46,916 nucleotides of DNA from Silene noctiflora (taxonomy: Eukaryota > Streptophyta > Magnoliopsida > Caryophyllales > Caryophyllaceae), in NCBI GenBank assembly GCA_009801015.1, contig VHZZ01000669.1, forward strand, positions 77,899 through 124,814, given 5' to 3'. The translations under genes were made by a program, and so were the position numbers. The first letter of the stretch is position 1. Each line of letters starts with the position of its first letter. Shown here one piece after another: positions 23,701 to 36,129 of this stretch. The notes under the pieces were generated by a model. That model saw only the letters and a program-made list of their open reading frames with translations. It was not told the origin of the DNA and ran no database searches.

Positions 23701-26700
23701 GACGTAAGTATCTATAATAACGGTAGCCATCGCTATGATATTTCTTTGTTGTTTAATGAATGTGTGCATAGGTTGTATGTTTTCCATTTTCTTGTTACTT
23801 ATTAGACTCCGGTCATTTGCATTTTTGTATAATACTCAATCTCAAATTTTTCTTGCCTATTTTAACAGTTCCAAGGATATATTAATGCGGGTAATTGCAC
23901 AAAACCTTCAGGCAGATACAACTCTTGTGGAAAAGGTAGTGAGCGAAACTCTTCATGGATTGCTAAGCTTTTGTTGAGGAAGTTAATGTCAGTCCTATGC
24001 AATACTGTATCTGATGCCTCCATACATTGTTGTAAACTTGTAATATTTCTATTTTGCTAATTTTCGCAATCTTTGGATAAATATGCAGGTCATGACACCC
24101 AATCCAGAGTGTGCAACTGTTGACACACCTATTGTTGATGCTTTGAACACCATGCATAATGGGAAATTCTTGCATTTGCCAGTTGTGGATAGAGGTATTT
24201 TTGAATTTAGAATACCTTTTTTTTAGGTTATTATAGTCATTCTGTGTCACTTTTCTCATGGCTTTGAGTTACTTGAGGGCAGAGGGAGGTGTTGTTGCTG
24301 TTGTAGATGTGATTCACATCACCCATGCAGCTGTTTCTACTGTGAGTCTTCTTATCCTTTTTGTGTGCGTAGACTAAATGTACTTTTACTTTGGACTCTT
24401 TCTGAGATGGTTACAAGCTAATTTGGAATATGACCCCTCACTCAAAATAAGTAAATGAAATGTATAGAGTATGTTCTGCTGTTGAAGTTTGTCACTGAGG
24501 CACCTGTAAAGATTGGGCGACAGATCATACTGCTTATTTTCTTTACCGATCTGTTTACTGTGATTTATTTGCCATTTATGTACATTATAAATTCTCAATG
24601 GTGATGGAGAAATCAAAATAGGATGTAAATTGTGATTCTTGTCTTACTTCTTTTGGCATGGGGTGCCTTATATTTGCTAGGTTACTTTAGCCTTTAGGTG
24701 TATTCTTGTGGCTATCTCGATGATTATGCCTTGCTTTTATTTGGCGTAATTATTGCGGGGATAATGGAGTGAAAACGAAGGAAAGTAGGAAATAATGATG
24801 ACGGAGGATAGATTAAGGAAATGAAGAGAGAATAATTGTTACCCTATAAAGAGGGTGCTAGTTACCATAGTTTTAAATCGCATATCGGTCGTGATAGCGG
24901 TCGCAATAACATTGGTCTAGAATTGTGCTTGCATCGGCCGTAACGTTCCGAGTCGCAAATATCACGGCATATTTATTTTTAAAAGATTTTGTTGATATTA
25001 TATTGTCTATAACCAATAACTAATTTGACGAATATTATAAAATTTTGTAGTACTTATCTAAACAAAATTTGGCCGGTACAAAGTCTAACTCGGTCATCTC
25101 GGGCCCTTCGCGGGAAGTAACAGACCGAGTTGACCTATACACGTTAAAATCTGTCGTCTCGGCTGATTTTTTTTTCTTAATTTTTAATTTACCCGATACA
25201 TCTCGCCATATTGCACGAGATTTTAAAACCATGGTAGCTACCCGCACCCTAGGGTAATGCAATAGTTTCGCACCTCTCCCTTTTCCTCCCTTTTATGGCC
25301 ACCCCATCTTCCCTTCATCATCATCACCCTCAATCCAAAGAGCCCTTTTCGCACCTCTTTTTCCTTTGTTTGGACTGTTTTTAGCCTCGTGACAACCACC
25401 CTCAATCCAAAGAGCCCGTGGGCTTGTGGTACTGCTGCTATTGAAGATAGATACTTATGAGTACTCTTTGTAGAAATGTAATCGAAGTAAGCATACAAGA
25501 CATACTGTACTAATTTTGTTCAAAACTGGCTGACAGTGTGTATTTAAATTTCTAGGAAATATATGATAATCATTCACCTGCCGTGAATGCTGCGTTGCTG
25601 CTGTATCTTGTTATCTTCTTGGTTCCAGACTTGCGTCATGAAGTAGTTTGTGCAGATGTATTTTTCTATCTAATTATCTTTCTTCTATATATGACAACTA
25701 GGTTGGTAATACAGGAGGAGTAAGTACCGAGTCTACAACAAATATGATGCAAAAATTCTGGGATTCTGCCATGCAATTAGGACCAGCAGATGATGATGAC
25801 GACACAATGAGGTATTCCCTCTGTTAATATGACTGTTTTCTTCTTTCGAGATTATGTTCATGAAAGATTTTTGATGGTATTTTTTTGTCTTTCGATTCTA
25901 GTGAAGGATCTCAGAGACTGCAATCCGAGAGTTGTGAGACAGGGATATCCTTCCCTATTTCATCATTGCAGCCTAATACCTTTGCCTTCAAAATTGAAGA
26001 CAAGAAAGGCAGGATGCACCGCTTCATATGTGGTGAGTACTACTGAAACGGTGATTATCACACGACTGTTCTGTTTTACTTTTTACTTTTTAGTATTACA
26101 TTCCTTTTATGTTTTAAAGACAAGGATGCTAGTGACTGGCGAGAGAACTTGACGAGTGTACTGCAAATTCACTAACAAATAATTTTGCTTTTGAATTCAG
26201 AAACCAGCAGTTTGACAGATCTGATCACTAGTATACTTCAGAGAGTGGGTAGTGATATTGATCGTAATCATCTACCCCAGATTTTGGTATAATGGGTCTT
26301 CCCTCTGCCTTATATTGAGTTCAGGAATACTTGATTTTGTTCTTTTGTACTTGAAGACATTCTTACTGCTTATTGCGTGCTGTAGTATGAAGATGAAGAT
26401 GGTGACAAAGTTGTGCTGGCCACTGATGGTGACCTTACGGCAGCTGTGGATCATGCTAGGTCTGCTGGGTGGAAGGTAAAGCATAGTGCTTTTTTTCTTT
26501 TTCTTTTTCTTTTCTTTTTTGAAGAAACCCCAAATCGGGATGAATTAATATAATGACGATCAGTTTCAACACCTTCAGCAATAAAACGTGGTAAGGAACT
26601 AACCCAAATATGCCTACCTATACTCAAAGAACCAATATGAGCAAGCTTATGTGCGGCTCAATTTCACGTCCCATCATCTTCTTACCGCCATCCCGCACCG

Positions 26701-29700
26701 CACAACACCCACGCTATCTCGACACGCGATCCTTAACCTGTAATCGGACACGGTCAACTTATCCAATCTCACATTTGGACATGGTCAAAATGTATCTGAT
26801 GTAATATTTGGATACCGTCAAAGATATATATAAAAGTGACTTAAGAAATCGAAATTTAAAACTAAAATGCATAAAATAAACCGATAATTCAATTGATGTC
26901 CTTGAACCAAAATCCTCTCCCACATCGTCGTTAAAAATACAAATGTAACTTAAAAACAAAATTGATTTCATCGAGGTGAACGACTCTAAGCATCATCCTC
27001 TTCCATATTTTCGCCTGAAAATTGTGTAGCCATTTCAACATCGTCCAAATAAACGTCCAAACCCCCGAAATGATCAGCATTACCCTCACTCAAACCTTCG
27101 TCTTTTCCTACATATGATAAACATAAAAAATAATTAATTTACCATATGTCAACAATTAAGGAAAAATATTTGCTATCATACGGTAAAGTAGGAAACATGC
27201 AAATTTAAGGTTCCTCGTGATTGCGTGAAAGAATGCGGAGATTACAATGGACAAACACCAAGTCATCCATCATTTTAGGGTATAACTTAGACCGTTCGTA
27301 GCAAGACTAGGCTGAGATATGAGTTTAAATGTGAGGGACTAGGAGTCGCGCTCCATAATTTGCCCACTTACTCAATGACTCTTTGGCTATCCTGGCATCC
27401 ACCATATAACTTTCACCGAGATTTCCCAATGCCATTGCCTTTGTATGGTTCATTACGAATTTCCAAATACTTTGACACAGTTCAAGTAAGGTTGGGAGCC
27501 ACTTACACTCAGCATAATGGCTGAATTTTCAGTACGATCACATATAGACCTCAGAGCTAAATTCAAATGCAAAGGATGCACCACACAAGGAGTCCAAATG
27601 GTGAGGGTACTTAACCTAGATAAGCACAGCCTTGAAATTTGCAGCGTTATTCGATGATAATTTGAACAACATTGCTAGCTTCTACTTTCACAATTGTTTC
27701 CAGGAAGAGATTAGAAACATACTTAGCGACCTTCGTTTCTTCGTTTTTCCGCTTGTGTCATATGCGTTCAAGAACATAGCCCCCCCTCCAGAAGTAGCCA
27801 TCATGTTCATAAGAAGGTGACGTTGCCTATCCGTCCAGCCATTTGAGCACGAAAAAACTGAAGTAGTGAATTCCCTCTAATTTGTACCCTCCCAATTTAT
27901 TCAAGCCTCTTGAAATGAGGATTTTTTAACTAGAGCAAACGGTAACAAAGTAGCATAGAACAATCGAGCAAGCTCTTTGTCAGCGTCGCTCTCTACTACA
28001 TCCCCCTTCCCTTTTTTGGTGGAACCAGGGGGAAGACTCTTCCCTTTTCCGTGCTTCCTCTCCCTTTTTCTTGCCTGACTCTGCTCCGTTGTGCTCCTGG
28101 TATTCATTCGAAATAACTTAGCATGATTCGACATTGTGATGAGATAACTTGCCTATTACCTTAGTGTATGATCCCTTCACAATTTTATTGCAGTAGTTAC
28201 ACGATCATTCCCTATTAGGTATTTCCGGAATTTTGACATGGTTTCACAGAGTTTTGGATCAAAAGGAGCAAATTGGTTCGCGTTAAGCTCTCCAAATTGG
28301 ACTTTGCCCTATAAAAACTGGACTTTGCCCTATAAAAACCCAGAGGTAACTCCCTATAGATGACTCACCTAATCAACATCTTTCAATCACCATTTCTCTT
28401 ATTAGTTATTACTACAAATTTGCAATACTACAATGAAATTTAAAACTCCAGAATAATGATTTCTCAATTGCCCTTAGCAACAAATGACGACCTAACAAAT
28501 CAATCTGCTCCCTTTGATCCAAAACCCCTATGTAACCATGTCGAAATTCTCGAAATACCTAAGCAGATCCAAAACCCCTATGGAACCATGTCAAAAATCT
28601 CGAAATACCTAAACAGGTTAGGAATGGGAAATGGTCGTGTAACTACTTTAATAAAATCGTGAAGGGATCATACACTAGGGTGAAAGGCGAAGTTATCTCA
28701 TCACAATGTCGAATCATGCTTGGTTATTTCGAATGAAATACTCCAGGAGCACAAAGTAGAGTCCAAAGAAGAAAGAAGAAACACAAAAAAGGGGAGAGTA
28801 CGTAACTCTGCCATACTTAGCCTGTTCAACCGAAAAAAAGAAAGGGGACAATAGTAGGAGGCTTCAATATGGCCGAGAGACGATGCTACAAAAAGCTTGC
28901 TTGATTGTTCTATGATTCATTGCCGTTTGCTCTAATTAAAAACCCTCATTTCAAGCGGTTTGTGAATAAATTGGGAGGGTACAAATTAGTGGGCTATGTT
29001 CCACCAATATATAATAGGCTTAGAACCACCCTACCGGCTGAAGAAAAAAGACACATATCAATGCACTACTTTAGTCTTTCCGAGACTCATGGAAGAAGAA
29101 GGGTCTCTCACTTTGCTCGACGGATAGGCAACGACATCCTCTTATGAACATGATGACTCGTTCGGGAGGGGGAGCTATGTTCTTGAACGCATATGACACA
29201 AGTGGAAAAACGAAGGATGCTGAGTATATTTCTAGTCTCTTCCCGAAACAATTGAGAAAGTAGGAGTTAGCAATGTTGTTCAAGTTATCATGTGAAGCCT
29301 TTTCAATTGAGAACGCATATGCCACAAGCTCTTATCTTTTTCGAATGACCTTTTCGCTTCGTTTGAAATGGCTGAGGCGATGGGGTCCCAAGGGGATGAA
29401 GCGAAGGCCCGCGCCTTTTGGACCCTAGGCGCACTGATTTTTCAAAGAAATATCTATATTTTACAATCAAATTTCCATGCTAATCCACCACCAATACTCC
29501 ATGAAACAATCAACGAGGCAATAAAAGGAAACAAACAAGCACACAAGACCATTTGAAAACCAGAATCCTACGATAGAGATGTAAGACTCGGCCTCCAAAA
29601 ACAAGGACGTATCAAAGACGGAGCCTATCCTCATAGGAACCCTAGAGGAGCCTTTTTTTTTAGTTTTAAAATCGCCTTATAGAAAAAGGGTTAAGCAGAA

Positions 29701-30499
29701 TGCTTCTCTTGTTTAATAAAAGTTTCGTATATAAGGCGGGCTGTTGATTCAGCAGCCAAAATTTTTTGTGCTGGAATACCTGTCCATTATGTCTTGCTGT
29801 TTAAAGAGTGCTGTAGAGCATGGTATCAAGTATTAATTTCTGCCATGAACCTGGAATTGGTCGTTGATGGGTTTTAAAATACAACACTTTTGCAAGCACA
29901 CGAGGCCTTGTAAGAGGGTTGTCGAATACTTGGGATGGTTAGCTAGGTCATGAGTCTTTGCTTCAGTCTAGTTTAATAAAATCAAAGGTATGTTCTCTGA
30001 ATTTCAGAACATCAAAGTAAACTAGCTAGGAAAGTAATTACGAATATCCTAACAATTAATGCTAAACTAAGAATTGTTAAATTAAGAAGGGATTTTAGTT
30101 AACAAGACTAAGGTGTTAGGCGGAATACGGGGACTTTGGGCCTAAGATTGGTTCTTAAGGGCGAAACAACTAGTTATAATTTAAGGATTAATCTGGCTCG
30201 TAGGTTAGCATTCTTTGAAATTTGAACCACTAAAACCCAACTCACTAATCGAGTAACCCCGCTTATCGACTGTTATCAATTATTTAAACCAGGCAGAAGA
30301 CTGATACAGTATTTTTGAACAGGGCTTAAGACTGCATCTTGATTACTCGGGAGCAAGGGGTCGTCGACGAGCCTCAGGGTCTTCAAGTCTGGACTATGCT
30401 CATCCTGATGCATGGGCTACTGCTTATAGTGGTGTCGCAGCTGGTGCGGCCCTAGTTGCCGGATTGGGTGTGCTCGCGTACTTGAAGAGATCTGGCTGA
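20738..30499 (+). CDS. CBS/CBS/PB1-domain protein (CBSCBSPB family), 14 exons
   Basis: Fourteen GT-AG exons give an intact 539-residue frame: 20738-20865, 22355-22523, 22641-22773, 22882-23052, 23418-23496, 23590-23703, 23869-23935, 24089-24194, 24283-24341, 25702-25811, 25902-26032, 26201-26286, 26386-26475, 30323-30499. After a basic Ser-rich start come four CBS motifs in two pairs (about residues 58-175 and 225-345, with KFRHLPVVDNG and KFLHLPVVDREGG), a PB1 domain (about 404-492, with YEDEDGDKVVLATDGDLTAA as the acidic OPCA-type motif) and a C-terminal hydrophobic helix (about 515-535, AAGAALVAGLGVLAYLK). CBS pairs usually bind adenine nucleotides and PB1 mediates pairing with other proteins; the exact role of the plant family is not established. 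The exon 1 donor (CG|GTTTTA) is weak but restores AKRSLTGERTVKRLRL, the family sequence. Intron 13 (3.8 kb) carries hAT remnants, and introns 1, 4 and 9 hold smaller repeat scraps. Confidence 0.93.
27001..28134 (-). pseudogene. Decayed hAT transposase, copy 1 (inside CBS-PB1 intron 13)
   Basis: Read on the minus strand, fragments of a plant hAT transposase of the DUF659 type follow in order. An N-terminal part begins MSNHAKLFRMN at 28134 and runs to LARLFYATLLPFALVK. Then come GGGAMFLNAYDTSGKTK (about 27800-27750), a C-terminal-side stretch with MVDARIAKESLSKWANYG (about 27410-27355), and a tail GNADHFGGLDVYLDD ending in a stop near 27001. Frames shift and stops interrupt between them, so it cannot encode an active enzyme. 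Compared with copy 2 it lacks the VGYVPP...RLRTTL block. It lies antisense to the host gene, entirely within its last intron. Confidence 0.7.
28498..28616 (+). repeat. 50-base tandem duplication in the hAT spacer
   Basis: Two near-identical units begin with GATCCAAAACCCCTATG at 28516 and 28566, 50 bases apart. The left arm of the inverted hAT pair has only one unit at the matching place (about 28200-28265), so the duplication arose in this arm after the two copies separated. Confidence 0.6.
28706..29350 (+). pseudogene. Decayed hAT transposase, copy 2 (head to head with copy 1)
   Basis: The plus strand carries the same hAT transposase: MSNHAWLFRM at about 28706, FYDSLPFALIKNPHF at 28904-28950, VGYVPPIYNRLRTTL at about 29000-29035, then SGGGAMFLNAYDTSGKTKDAEY at about 29160-29230, followed by a premature stop and frame breaks. 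The block order matches known plant hAT enzymes (the region before DUF659, then DUF659). Together with copy 1 it forms an imperfect inverted repeat with a central spacer near 28300-28470. It is sense to the host CBS-PB1 gene but wholly intronic. Confidence 0.7.
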
Positions 30500-32706
30500 T
30501 GATTCATCTACTAGCATAAGCTTGAATGCTTTTACATAATTACAAATATAGTGCCACAAATGGTTGGAAAGGATTCACTCATTCTTTTAACTGTTTTCTT
30601 CTTTTTTTTAAAAAAAAAATCCAGGGTCAGTGAAGGCCCTGAATGGTTTGGCCGTCTTTTGGGGGGTAATTTTTGTGCTCCTGTGAAAGCAGTAAAAAGA
30701 AATGTACTGATATAAAAAGAAGGTAAAAATCGATAAAGGAGGCGAACAACAATAACCATGTCTTTTGTATAGGTCATATAATACCAGTATACCACAGGAC
30801 ATTTTTTGGTTACTACTTGTGCGCAACTGTGCAAGACCTTTGTAAGTTTTTCTGGCAGAAGGATGATTCCATGATTAACCGCGAGACTGTTGGTTCAGTT
30901 GATGAACTGATACATGGTAAGAATGGAAGGGTGAAGGTAACTAGCCCCTAGACTTAAAAGTAGTATGGATATATTACTAGAATCTACTCTTTTGGTTGCA
31001 CAAGGATTTCAATTTAGGTTACCTTTCCGTCTCATCATTTATTTATTTTTGATTAAAATATTATCATGGGACCTAGGGACATATCACATGTGAAAAAAAG
31101 CTCGAATGAGTCTCACGTAAAACCTTACCTTTTTACAATTAAGTAACCGTAAAACCATTTATGAATTATCTTGACGTCCTTCTCACCCAAAACATGATAA
31201 ATAGTGGGAGTTAGTTTTATGAGGCAAATTATGTTAATTAAGTAATAGTTTTAAAATAATAATTGTGTAAAACCGTTTTATAAGGGAAAGAAAATGAAAA
31301 ACCCTCCGCGGAGAGGCAAACATCGATTTGAGATTAGAGAACTTTGAGGTTAAGAAGAGACTTAGAGCAACTCCAATGGATAACTATAATACGATGTAGC
31401 TTGATTTGTCACATCGATTTTTCAAGCTACGCTGTTTTTAGGCTACATATCTCTCCAACGGCCGACTACAACTTCTTGTAGTTTGTATGGGTCCACATTC
31501 TTATTTTCATTTGATGAGATAATTTAACTTTTATTTTTATTAAAGCAATCCATGTAGCTTGACAAATCTACCATGCTTGTAAGCTACACTCATTTTTTCT
31601 TTCTCCTTTAAAAATGCGAAAATAGGTGAAACAAGCACACTTTTAAAGGAAATATTTACTTTTCATTCTATAACCCATTCTCGACACTCCCTAATCAAAA
31701 TCCCCTAATTGTTTGATGGTGTGAAGAAATAGAAATAATGTTGACCCAGTATATATACGTGGTTTGCAAGCTAACATATACTCGAGGGTTTATAAAGTAT
31801 ACACCAAAAGTAACGGTCGTGGGTTCACTCAGAGAGCTACTCAAGGCACACATTATTGGAATGAACGACATTCTTCATAACAGTCGCATAAGTCTGATAA
31901 AATTATTACATTTAGCACATTCAATTATTGAATAGATTTATTTCCAAGTGCATGAATCTGATTAATATTTTGCTTGCAAAACTCCTTGAATTTAAAATTT
32001 TGGTTTTGAATTTTAAAGTCCTCCCGCAAGACATTTGAAATCGCATATTCCGACTTTGTACATAACACTTAGAACAACTGGTAATGGATTGTTCTAACTT
32101 AACCAGGAGTTTCAGGCTTTACTGCCCTAGTGACCTTACCAGACTCGAATTCAGACTAAACCGGATAATAAACACAAAATCGCATATTCCGACTTTGTCA
32201 TTGCAACACAAGATGTCGACACGACCGTATACAATACCGAATTGTCAAGAATGCAATCGATAAGGATATTGATTTGAAAAGCATATAAGTTAGAGAATGG
32301 TGACAAAATCAAGTGAGTCAAATATAAGATGGATGTTAGGATTGGAGGGGTCAAGGCAAGCACACAGAACATTAGTAAAAAAGTAAAGGCAAATGAATGA
32401 AAACAAAAAGCAAATGTGATCGAAATAGAACAAGACGTAAAAATAATTGTTGTACAAAGTAAGGCTGATGATGCGTTTCCGATATGCAGTATGTTTGGAT
32501 TCAAGTTGGTTAACTTTTAGTTCCTATTTTTTCAATCACAAACCAAACACGTCCACTACCCATGTCTCTCTGTTGAATCAACCCTTAGTTGCATTATTAT
32601 TATCCCGCAAATTACGTATACCAGCTCAATTACCTTTTTTAAGGGATGACAGTCTCCAAGTTTAGAAGACATAGCTCCAGGCCATTTTATTTTGAACCCA
32701 AAACTC
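30500..32706. other. Intergenic, 3' side of the CBS-PB1 gene
   Basis: The first few hundred bases are probably the 3' untranslated region of the CBS-PB1 gene. The remainder is AT-rich with no supported gene. A likely MITE starts at 31365. Confidence 0.5.
31365..31605. mobile_element. Possible MITE with GAGCAACTCCAATGG terminus
   Basis: The left end reads GAGCAACTCCAATGGA, a terminus common in plant non-autonomous elements. Internal blocks repeat in variant form (ATGTAGCTTGATTTGTCACA and ATGTAGCTTGACAAATC). The right end is not clear, so the boundary is approximate. Confidence 0.3.
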
Positions 32707-32709
32707 TTA

Positions 32710-33414
32710 GGGGGCGTTTGTTTCGTGCACGAGTATGGGTTTGGAATCAAGAATCATACCCGGGTGGTATGAGTTTGGAACTTGATTCCTCATACCTTGT
32801 NNNNNNNNNNNNNNNNNNNNNNNNNNNNNNNNNNNNNNNNNNNNNNNNNNNNNNNNNNNNNNNNNNNNNNNNNNNNNNNNNNNNNNNNNNNNNNNNNNNN
32901 NNNNNNNNNNNNNNNNNNNNNNNNNNNNNNNNNNNNNNNNNNNNNNNNNNNNNNNNNNNNNNNNNNNNNNNNNNNNNNNNNNNNNNNNNNNNNNNNNNNN
33001 NNNNNNNNNNNNNNNNNNNNNNNNNNNNNNNNNNNNNNNNNNNNNNNNNNNNNNNNNNNNNNNNNNNNNNNNNNNNNNNNNNNNNNNNNNNNNNNNNNNN
33101 NNNNNNNNNNNNNNNNNNNNNNNNNNNNNNNNNNNNNNNNNNNNNNNNNNNNNNNNNNNNNNNNNNNNNNNNNNNNNNNNNNNNNNNNNNNNNNNNNNNN
33201 NNNNNNNNNNNNNNNNNNNNNNNNNAATAAGATGGGTTAATGGTGAGTTGAGTAATAATATGTGTAAAGTAACAAGGGTAGCATGGTAATTTCAGAACAA
33301 AAAGCATTACCAAAAATAGATAATGGGACATTATTGTGAATAGACGGAAATGGACAATGGGACATTTATTGAGAATAGGAGGGAGTACCTTTTTTGTGTG
33401 AACCAAACACCTCC
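32710..33414. mobile_element. PIF/Harbinger (Tourist-like) MITE containing the assembly gap
   Basis: The left end GGGGGCGTTTGTTTCGTGCA and the right end, read inward as GGAGGTGTTTGGTTCACAC, form imperfect terminal inverted repeats. Both sides are flanked by TTA (32707-32709 and 33415-33417), the 3-bp duplication typical of PIF/Harbinger. The centre is 425 N. Any open frame across the Ns is an artefact. Confidence 0.65.
32801..33225. other. Assembly gap (425 N)
   Basis: A run of 425 undetermined bases within a MITE. The real length is unknown. Confidence 1.
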
Positions 33415-33417
33415 TTA

Positions 33418-34474
33418 GGGATTTCATACATCCGAGTTTTAACCACTAAACTCTACCTTTACGGAGGTCGACTACCAATGTTGAATGAACCCTTTGTGCA
33501 TTATTATTATCATCACAATACGACCATTTACGGAGAGACAATTTCTGGATTGGCTGCCATCACTCCACTTTATATCACTACTCTCCTTAAATCAATCTTT
33601 GTTTTTGTTTTTAAAGTTTTCTCTATTCCCAATATACTTTTGTGGTGAAGTGGTGAACTATTGTGTTGGGAGTTTTGTGATGTGCTCAACTTAGTGGTTC
33701 ATTGTGACTTTAGGTCCATACCTTGTTCACAACTTTTTATCTTTTCAATCGATAATGGTGGAGTCGGGATTTGAACGTAGCAGAGGCGGACAAGTGATGG
33801 TTAGCCGATAGACGAGTCAACTAAGTCGAGTTTGGGTAGGACTTGGTTTGTTCGGGTTTGCAAGAATTCAGGCTAGGATGAGTCGAGTAGGGTCATTTCG
33901 GGTCATTTTCAGGTGGGATTTTTAACAATTTTTAATAAGTTATTTGGGGATAACGGTCAGTATGCGATAATAAAAATTCGAGTCGGTTTGAATATCTGAT
34001 TTGATAACCGACCGAACTTCCGATTTGTGTAACCTGAATAGTGCCCGAAACCCGATTCAATTCGAATTGAACCGAAACTAAACCGAATTCATTATAACCG
34101 AATGATACCCGAACCCGAATATATCTGAACCGATTGACTTAATTCAGAATTCTTTATTTTTTGAAAAAAAACACTTATTTAAAGAGCTAATTCATTGATT
34201 CTTTATTTATTATTAATAATAATTTGAATTATTATCTTCAAACTGAATAGTATAAGGAACATTAACCTAATTTTTTTTTTACCCTTTGCTCCTGAAACTT
34301 ACTTGAACTCATCTTGGCCCAAACCTAATTGTACCCAGCTCGAAATAACACAAACCAATAAAAATAGCCTACTGAAATGAAATTGAACTTAATCCGAAAC
34401 TAAGGTTAACCCGATTAAAACAGAACCGATTTAACCTGATCCTAAACCAAACAGATTGACCTGTTTATCAAGTC

Positions 34475-34543
<69 letters not shown>

Positions 34544-34750
34544 TTCAGGTCCTTAATTCGGGTGGGTCGGATTATTCTGCCGGGTCAGATTTGTTTGTCA
34601 GGTCTAGTAATAGTATAAGGGTAACTTGAAAAAAGTGCGGAAACTTGTAACAAAAAAAGTGCGTATGTACATCATGATGATTTGTCTCATGTCAAAATTA
34701 ATTATTTTTCACATTATTTCAAAGTAAAGATTGCATATGTAACCGAGTTA
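33418..34750. other. Intergenic, degenerate GGGTCGG-type repeats
   Basis: No gene. About 33820-34600 is rich in CGGGT, ACCCGA and GGGTCATTTCGGGTCATTTT-type motifs. A TAATGGTGGAGTCGG sequence near 33753 resembles a single end of the hAT MITE family. Confidence 0.4.
34479..34539. repeat. (TA)n microsatellite, about 61 bp
   Basis: An uninterrupted TA dinucleotide run, likely length-polymorphic. Confidence 0.95.
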
Positions 34751-34931
34751 GGATTCTCTTCATTATCTCAAAAGTAATGGATGGTCCATTACCTTTAATA
34801 CACCAATATAATATTATTATATTCTCCTCACCTCATCAAAACACTTGACTGTTAGACTTATTTTGGAACAAAATCTGGACCGTTGAGAGATAATGGAAGG
34901 TAATGGAGAGAGGAGAATAATGGAAAGGGTC
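34751..34931. mobile_element. MITE-like element, GGATTCTCTTCATTA family, copy 1
   Basis: The left end GGATTCTCTTCATTATCTC pairs imperfectly with the right end read inward as GACCCTTTCCATTATTCTCC. The same layout recurs at 35614-35834. There is no coding capacity and no clear target duplication. Confidence 0.45.
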
Positions 34932-35613
34932 TTTTTCCTATGTGAACAAGGTTGCATCTTGAATAAACTTGAGGTCGTTTGGTTAAAAAGGTCACATACA
35001 AATAGTATACTCGAGCGGCGGAACTACGTACGCAATACGGAGTAGTACTCCATATATAACACCTACAAAAGGGAAGAAATCCTTTATGCATAGTATAATC
35101 GCACACAAATGGTACTGGTTCTGTATAAATTGGAAAATATATGGATAGAAGATTAGGAGTAGAGAGTAGATCGTTTCAACAACTTAGACCCTTTTCTTTT
35201 CGGCTTAATTTCATCTCATTTAAGTTAAGCTTAACTCTATTCCGTTTAATTTCAATCAGTTCTGTTCAACTCATTTCTTCACAAAATAAACTCTTACTTT
35301 AGCTCAACTCCATTTAATTCAATGCAGCTCGTTTCAATCGAAAAGGACATGACCTTACTATGGATAACATTTCGCCTTTGTAGAGCGAAAATAATTAATG
35401 AGTGTAAAAAGTAAAGAAGTTCAACTAAAATGGCCATACTCCATTGATTTAGATTATTTCCCCATGTCCGAAAAACATGGTCACAATTTCACATTTCTGA
35501 AAATGAGATAGCGTTATCCAATATATAACAATGTTAATAAAATAATTCAATATGAGTACTAAGAATTTTAAATGAAATTCAATATCACCAACCTCGTGGT
35601 ATTATAGCGGTTT

Positions 35614-35834
35614 GAATTCTCTTCATTACCCTCCTCTCCATTATCTATTCATTACTTAACAGTAGACCGGATTGCTTCTGGGGACAAAATAAAGGGCCCG
35701 GATTGATTTTGGGCATTTTAATCTCCACCTCAATTTTTATTCAATCTTGATAAATCTAAACCGTTAATTTTTTTCTTCAAATCAAATCCTACCCATTAAT
35801 AGGTAATGGAAAGGAGAAGGTAATGAAAAGGATC
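35614..35834. mobile_element. MITE-like element, GGATTCTCTTCATTA family, copy 2
   Basis: It begins GAATTCTCTTCATTACCC and ends, read inward, GGATCCTTTTCATTACC, like copy 1. An internal ATGG/CCAT-rich stem (CTCCTCTCCATTA versus GGTAATGGAAAGGAG) suggests a foldback structure. A third, more decayed start occurs near 39232. Confidence 0.45.
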
Positions 35835-35948
35835 CATATTCGAATTTTATAGCATCTATTTTTTGTTGATATGGGTGGGAGGACCGGACTTAGTACTCCT
35901 TTAGTTAGCATGTAATATTTTCGGAGAATTTGTTCTCTTAAATATATA

Positions 35949-36121
35949 AACCGGCAGAGCCATAATTTAAAGTTATCGGGATGAAAAATATCAGCGAGAG
36001 AGCTAACAGGTAGTATACCTCGAAAATTAAAAATGAAAAATTTAAACTAAAAACTTGGAAATTTTCATAGATCAGCGAAGGCGCTCGCCCCTGTTAGTCC
36101 CCCTCACTAGCTCTACCACCG
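35949..36121. mobile_element. hAT-type MITE, 173 bp, TSD AATATATA
   Basis: The same family as 5209-5337, in the reverse orientation. The left end AACCGGCAGAGCC matches TAGTGGCGGAGCC, and the right end read inward, CGGTGGTAGAGCTAG, matches CAGTGGTGGAGCTAG. The 8-mer AATATATA flanks both sides (35941-35948 and 36122-36129) at exactly the positions the termini predict. Confidence 0.7.
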
Positions 36122-36129
36122 AATATATA

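Noticed and set aside
29368..29556. 62-codon frame in intron 13
   Set aside because: Short, follows the hAT remnant directly and has no family resemblance; the GC-rich beginning looks like repeat DNA.
32646..33427. Long open frames on both strands over 32646-33427
   Set aside because: They are open only because they run through the 425 N of the assembly gap.
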